Origin: Draconibacterium sediminis
Lineage (GTDB): Bacteria; Bacteroidota; Bacteroidia; Bacteroidales; Prolixibacteraceae
Direction: 5' to 3'
Assembly (NCBI RefSeq): GCF_000949475.1
Contig: NZ_JRHC01000003.1
Location: 310,001 to 374,000 of the forward strand
DNA length: 64,000 nucleotides
In this document: piece after piece, positions 60,384 to 64,000 of the stretch
Layout of the letters: each line of letters opens with the position of its first letter
How positions within the stretch are numbered: the stretch's first letter is position 1
Notes under the pieces: model-generated
Databases searched by the model: none
The model's input: the letters and a program-made list of their open reading frames with translations, nothing else
What the model was told of the DNA's origin: nothing
Translations under genes and position numbers: made by a program

Positions 60384-61691
60384 TTAATTTTCTCCATTTT
60401 TTAGTTTTAAACTCAATAATTTCAATGTGTTCGCCATTGATATTTTAATAAAATCAATTACCATTTCGTCTGCCTTGATATAACCTTTGTGGGAATAGTC
60501 ACACCTGTAATTATATAATTTTTCAAACCAGTCAATTAACTCTGTGTCTAATTGATTAATTCCATCTACAATAAAATTTCTGTTATTATTCCTGACATCA
60601 GTAGGAACAAACAGATGTTCTAAACAACAATAAATCAGTAAAATTTTTGCGCCGATTTCAGTTGAATGAACAGCCGAACTTAAAATATCCAAGGTGGGTA
60701 TTATTTCACTAAGAACATGTTGCTTCCATGGGTTATTTAGAGATTCGAATATGGTTCTGTTTGACAGGATAAATTCTCTAATTAATTTAAAATTTCGAAC
60801 GTCCAACCACATATTTGTTATGCTTCTGTTTCCAAAAGAACGACATAAACAACCGTCCGGAATTTTAATTTGTGGTTCCTTTTTGTCTTCATCCCACATG
60901 AAGACTCCTTTAGATGCTTTTCCCAGAAATACTGGATAGGTTGGTGCTTGAAGTGTCGCAATGTTCCCCCCAAATTCTATCTGTCCTGGATATATAAATC
61001 CTCCAATTTTTAATAAGGAAATAAATGTCTTCAACCAAGTTGTTGATTTCCATCGACAATATTTTTGAGACCCATAAACTGTGTAACCAATTGAAGGTGA
61101 ACAAAAATAGTCTTTGGCTCTTTTAAGTTTATATTCGTCAAGAGCTACATTTTCTTTATAGGACTGGAGAATTTCCCTATCATCTATAAACGCAGAAAAA
61201 GGATAATTTAATTCTTTAAATATATGGTCAAAGAATGATTGAATTTCGTAATTGTTGCCTCGAAATGAATTTATTTCTATAATCAATGTGTTTTCAGTCA
61301 TTTGAGATTTTAGCCTTTCTGAATATTCATCAACCAAATTTTCAAAACTTTCTACTCCCTTTTCTAATGGAATGAAAAAATTGAATTCATCAACTAAATT
61401 ATACCCACTTATTTTTTTGTTATATTTTTCATAGGTTTTATAGGCTTTGACCAATTTGCATTTGTATAGGATGTTAATTACATCAATTGGGCTTATCTCA
61501 ATCTTTTCATCTTCAAATTGTTCGGATATCTTATTTAGTCTTGGAAGTAATTCTTCTATTGATGAGATTGTCCCCAATGGAGGATTTGAATGAAATCCAT
61601 TTTTAAATGAAAATGCAGCATTTGAAAGCTTATCTAATTCTGAAAATGAATTAGCTCCAATTTTGGTTTTTATGTCTTCTATAAAACTCAC
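60384..61691 (-). CDS. Cassette protein with C-terminal HEPN-like R-x4-H motif
   Basis: 435 residues, soluble. The N-terminal and middle parts (about 1-300) are not recognised. The C-terminal ~110 residues are helical: SAVHSTEIGAKILLIYCCLEHLFVP (about 325-350), then LYNYRCDYSHKGY with Arg396 and His401 spaced as in the HEPN/Apea R-x4-6-H motif. HEPN domains with this motif are often RNases in toxin or defence proteins (family knowledge); here the role is inference. Own cassette, stop 12 bp before site g. Confidence 0.7.
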   Translation of the reverse strand: MSFIEDIKTKIGANSFSELDKLSNAAFSFKNGFHSNPPLGTISSIEELLPRLNKISEQFEDEKIEISPIDVINILYKCKLVKAYKTYEKYNKKISGYNLVDEFNFFIPLEKGVESFENLVDEYSERLKSQMTENTLIIEINSFRGNNYEIQSFFDHIFKELNYPFSAFIDDREILQSYKENVALDEYKLKRAKDYFCSPSIGYTVYGSQKYCRWKSTTWLKTFISLLKIGGFIYPGQIEFGGNIATLQAPTYPVFLGKASKGVFMWDEDKKEPQIKIPDGCLCRSFGNRSITNMWLDVRNFKLIREFILSNRTIFESLNNPWKQHVLSEIIPTLDILSSAVHSTEIGAKILLIYCCLEHLFVPTDVRNNNRNFIVDGINQLDTELIDWFEKLYNYRCDYSHKGYIKADEMVIDFIKISMANTLKLLSLKLKNGEN

Positions 61692-61727
61692 GTGTGTTTT
61701 GTGCTACTGCATTTTTAATATTTACGT

Positions 61728-61852
61728 TAACGGTGGTGCTAAGTTTAGTTGCCGATTACGTGAGATTTCATTTTCAAACCGCTACGAATTTTATACGAGC
61801 TACAAACGTTGGAATATGCCACCACACCGGCAATTAAATTTAACACGTGTTA
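61728..61852 (-). repeat. attC-like site h (125 bp), AT-rich family
   Basis: From TAAC (61728-61731) to GTTA (61849-61852). Arms GGTGGTG/CACCACA-like and GTTGCCG/CGGCAAT, with central sequence related to site f. It closes the last visible cassette. The complement of its CAGCAGGTAAC coding-strand start is not found inside the window. Confidence 0.75.
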
Positions 61853-62140
61853 CCTGCTGGGTTTTGTCTTAACTTTCATAGAACTTCTTAATTTTCAAAT
61901 TAGCACTGTCTCGATTTTGTTTTTCAGGTTGGCAAAAAAAGCGATGGAAAACAGACAGGCTCTATTGCAATTTTTGGTTTGTGTGATGGCTGGTGCGAAT
62001 TGCAATTGTGCCTGGCTGTGTGGGCTGGCTCTGTTCTCATTGTGCAATTTTATTATTGCCCCATTAATGCCCATTTTATTCTTACATAAGTTATTGATAA
62101 TCTACTATTTAATTTTTCTTGTTAAGCTCTCGTTGCCCCA
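61853..62140. other. 288-bp gene-free stretch at the end of the open cassette
   Basis: Between site h and the stop of the AlbA_2 gene. Other cassettes leave only 0-15 bp here. No ORF is convincing. A 17-bp direct repeat TTGCCCCATTAATGCCC occurs at 62056-62072 and 62133-62149; the second copy spans the stop codon of the gene. It may be remains of a lost gene end. Confidence 0.45.
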
Positions 62141-63469
62141 TTAATGCCCCATTAGTTTATAATAAATTCCTGCACCAGAAGTTCCAATTTTATTAAGTAT
62201 CTTAAATTCTTCTACTAATTTCGTTAAATCATTAGTTGCCGTCCTTTTCGACACATTATTAATACTTTGGTATTCTTTATTTGAAATTCTGGCGTTTTCT
62301 TTGGTATATAAGATAGCTTTAATCTGACGCTCATTTATTCCAAGTTTCTTCAAATAAGTTTCAGTATAAATATCTTTTCTGAAAATCACCCAAAAGTCTT
62401 TTCCATTATTCTCAAATTCAGGTTTTGGCAGTCCATGTTCTTCACATTGTTCTAAAATTTTAATTGTCCCACGTCCCCACGACTCAACATGACCTGCTCT
62501 AAAAAAGGCATTTGCAATATCAGGGTTGTATGGAATCGAAGAATGTTTTTGCATTAAATTTTCAACTGTCCAATCTTCTGGTAACTGCCCATAATTCCAA
62601 ATCATAATTTTATCCTCATAAACACTTATCTGAATTGGAACACCCATTGAATAATCTTTATGAGCTAAAGCATTTAAAATTGCTTCACGGACTGCATCTT
62701 TAGGATATTCATAAGTTTCAACTCTGTGAATACCTTCATACGAAATAATTGCCTTAATGTATTTGGTGAAAAGAATTTCGATTGTCTTTTCAACTTGTTC
62801 AAATAGATTTCCTTTTACTTCATCTTGAAATATTAACTCAGTATCTGTCTGGAAATAACCTATTTTTACAAATGCTCCTGTAAAATATCTCTCAGGGTCG
62901 GGATGAAAGAGGAGTACAGATGCTCGTTTTAAATATGGTTTTTCAGTTAATTTAAGGTTCTCAAGAATGCTGATGTTTTCTTCGGTTAAAATACTTTCGT
63001 CAATTCTTTTACTGACGATTGCTCTTTTCTTGAAAAATTCAAATGTTTCATTCTTTAAATCACCAACAGAAACATTCGGAACAGGAACGCCATCCCATTT
63101 CTTCCCTTTCTTTTCAAGCATGAATTTGTCTAATGCAGCACCCCTCAATTCTTGTTTGGTACTTCCGCTTCTGTAATGATATTGCCCTTTGAAATTAACA
63201 GGAAAAGGTTGTGATTCAATGATGATTTCAAGAAAGTCTCCTTTATACGATTCATGCAGGTTAACATCTACCAAAATACCAAGAACATCTCTAACTTTAT
63301 TTGGAATATCTTCAAGGAGTTTTTTAGCGTTATCAATGCCAACAACCTCACCTTTATCGTTTTTGCCGATATATATTTTGCCTCCCTGGGCATTGGCAAA
63401 TCCACAAATCCATTTCAGGTATTCATCGCGCCAGCTTTCTTTCCATTCTATGTTTTGTTGTTCTTGCAT
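62141..63469 (-). CDS. AlbA_2/Schlafen-type ATP-binding protein (RecG-like annotation)
   Basis: 442 residues. N-terminal AlbA_2/Schlafen domain (NIEWKESWRDEYLKWICGFANAQGGKIYIGKNDKGEVVGID; about 5-115), then a GHKL-like ATP-binding region (about 245-345, AVREAILNALAHKDYSMGVPIQ with the conserved Asn, and GHVESWGRGTIKI as the glycine-rich box), and a winged-helix C-terminus (about 380-440). Proteins of this order are often labelled RecG-related, but lack the helicase. Some are transcriptional regulators, some defence-associated. It starts 38 bp after the next upstream gene. Confidence 0.85.
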   Translation of the reverse strand: MQEQQNIEWKESWRDEYLKWICGFANAQGGKIYIGKNDKGEVVGIDNAKKLLEDIPNKVRDVLGILVDVNLHESYKGDFLEIIIESQPFPVNFKGQYHYRSGSTKQELRGAALDKFMLEKKGKKWDGVPVPNVSVGDLKNETFEFFKKRAIVSKRIDESILTEENISILENLKLTEKPYLKRASVLLFHPDPERYFTGAFVKIGYFQTDTELIFQDEVKGNLFEQVEKTIEILFTKYIKAIISYEGIHRVETYEYPKDAVREAILNALAHKDYSMGVPIQISVYEDKIMIWNYGQLPEDWTVENLMQKHSSIPYNPDIANAFFRAGHVESWGRGTIKILEQCEEHGLPKPEFENNGKDFWVIFRKDIYTETYLKKLGINERQIKAILYTKENARISNKEYQSINNVSKRTATNDLTKLVEEFKILNKIGTSGAGIYYKLMGH

Positions 63470-63507
63470 ATTTACAAATATATCTCACTTTGTTGTTCAA
63501 ATCTCAT

Positions 63508-63996
63508 TTAGCTTTCAATTAATTCAATATTGTTGAGTAACTCAATGGCTGTTTCAAAATCGAAATATCTTTCTTTTACAATTTCAATTTTATACTTGAT
63601 TGGCAAGAATTCCCCCCACTTGGAGAAGCCAAGTAATGATTCGTTTTCTTCAAGAGCTAATTGCAAATGTTCATCAATTGCGCGATACGCTTTGTTTACT
63701 TCAGCAACTAAATCTGTAAAATCAGAAATTCCAATGTACAACTCCAACGTGCTGTCATGGTCATTCAATGAAATCTCATGTCCGGCTAAACTGAGAAGGA
63801 AATGTAAGCTTTTATTAATCTTTGTTCCTGTGAAAGTATAAATAACCAATTTGCCTTCTTTCTGAATAACAGGCTTGTCGTATTTAAAATTGCTTATCTG
63901 AAATTCTTTGAAATCATATCTTAATTTTTCCAAAATGGAATTACTGCTTTCATCAAGTTCAGAATATTCTTCATTGCTTTTCAATATTTGCAGCAT
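63508..63996 (-). CDS. C-terminal part of a larger protein, cut by the window end
   Basis: 162 residues are visible. The first Met at 63996 is preceded by an open frame to the window edge, so this may be the tail of a longer protein. The segment EGKLVIYTFTGTKINKSLHFLLSLAG resembles C-terminal regions of Lhr-like or other DEAD/DEAH helicases, and the following sequence is helical. That comparison is weak. It shares a unit with the AlbA_2 gene. Confidence 0.5.
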   Translation of the reverse strand: MLQILKSNEEYSELDESSNSILEKLRYDFKEFQISNFKYDKPVIQKEGKLVIYTFTGTKINKSLHFLLSLAGHEISLNDHDSTLELYIGISDFTDLVAEVNKAYRAIDEHLQLALEENESLLGFSKWGEFLPIKYKIEIVKERYFDFETAIELLNNIELIES

Positions 63997-64000
63997 TTCT

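Larger units (their letters stand above)
52823..64000 (-). mobile_element. Integron-like gene-cassette array without integrase (CALIN-like), open to the right
   Basis: At least eight units on the minus strand, each one or two genes followed by an imperfect palindrome of about 124-127 bp. Sites run from (T)AAC to GTT(A/G) on either strand. The first ~10 bases of a unit equal the reverse complement of its last ~10 bases: 52868-52877/54310-54319, 56501-56510/57873-57882, 58002-58011/59443-59452, 59569-59578/60241-60250, 60369-60378/61722-61731 are perfect, and 54439-54452/55122-55135 match in 12 of 14. This is how integron cassettes behave, because the circular form has a fully paired site. The core differs from canonical GTTRRRY, so a non-canonical integron is possible. 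No integrase, attI or promoter Pc is in the window. The array looks AT-rich compared with the flank. Confidence 0.75.

Noticed and set aside
54316-61852. Palindromic sites as MITE or REP insertions rather than attC-like sites
   Set aside because: A MITE would not make the two ends of each gene unit privately complementary, nor place all genes in one direction with one site each. The alternative is kept as a refutation test.
61809-62144. Plus-strand ORF of 111 codons in the cassette region
   Set aside because: It begins inside attC-like site h, runs against all cassette genes and has no recognisable composition of a protein beyond hydrophobic AT-rich translation.
52823-64000. Calling the region a defence island
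   Set aside because: Only the HEPN-like motif and the AlbA_2 protein point that way. No known defence system is complete, so I limit the call to a cassette array.
1-64000. tRNA, rRNA, origin of replication
   Set aside because: No cloverleaf-like or ribosomal sequence and no cluster of DnaA boxes was seen by eye; small RNA genes cannot be ruled out.

Overview
The window looks like a chromosomal segment of a Bacteroidota bacterium, probably of the Marinilabiliales/Prolixibacteraceae kind (inference from gene content only). Supporting signs are a SusC/SusD pair with its own ECF sigma and FecR anti-sigma, the order DUF6089 - uppS - bamA - ompH - ompH - murI, a KorAB 2-oxoglutarate:ferredoxin oxidoreductase, a eukaryote-type (GT3) glycogen synthase, and TAnnTTTG promoter-like motifs upstream of several genes. 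No rRNA or tRNA gene was recognised.

Layout. 1-8,100: mostly minus-strand housekeeping genes (secreted protein, ettA, membrane protein, TolB-like propeller, photolyase with an SDR/DUF2867 partner). 8,640-16,600: small secreted proteins, a LytS-type histidine kinase, a second and degenerate kinase-like protein, a LytTR regulator, a class IV aminotransferase and a YqhD-type alcohol dehydrogenase. 16,800-24,130: S9 and M14 peptidases, a TlpA-like lipoprotein, a Gfo/Idh/MocA oxidoreductase overlapping malQ. 24,131-24,965: a repeat-rich stretch without genes. 24,966-36,811: pdxJ/hydrolase facing CBS/nadK, then the outer-membrane cluster (DUF6089, uppS, bamA, two ompH), glycogen synthase and murI. 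36,824-42,630: sugar kinase/nucleotidyltransferase pair, gamma-carbonic anhydrase, korAB. 42,754-52,214: a small polysaccharide utilisation locus (sigma, anti-sigma, STN-type SusC, SusD, GH95 alpha-L-fucosidase), followed by a TPR-like protein.

The remarkable part is 52,823-64,000. By eye it is more AT-rich than the rest, every gene lies on the minus strand, and genes or gene pairs are separated by imperfect palindromes of about 124-127 bp. On the coding strand each starts with (T)AAC just after a stop codon and ends in GTT(A/G) just before the next gene. In addition, the first ~10 bases of a unit are the reverse complement of the last ~10 bases of the same unit, and this pairing is private to each unit. 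These are the defining features of integron gene cassettes with attC sites (a circular cassette restores a fully palindromic site). I read this as an integrase-less cassette array, or part of a chromosomal integron whose integrase lies outside the window. The terminal core is close to, but not the same as, the canonical GTTRRRY.

The cassettes encode two about 94% identical 11-12-helix membrane proteins, a membrane-anchored phosphoribosyltransferase with a HAD phosphatase, a lipoprotein with a small membrane protein, a protein ending in a HEPN-like R-x4-H motif, an AlbA_2/Schlafen-type ATPase and several unknowns. Such content is typical of cassette arrays. No defence function is shown by the sequence.
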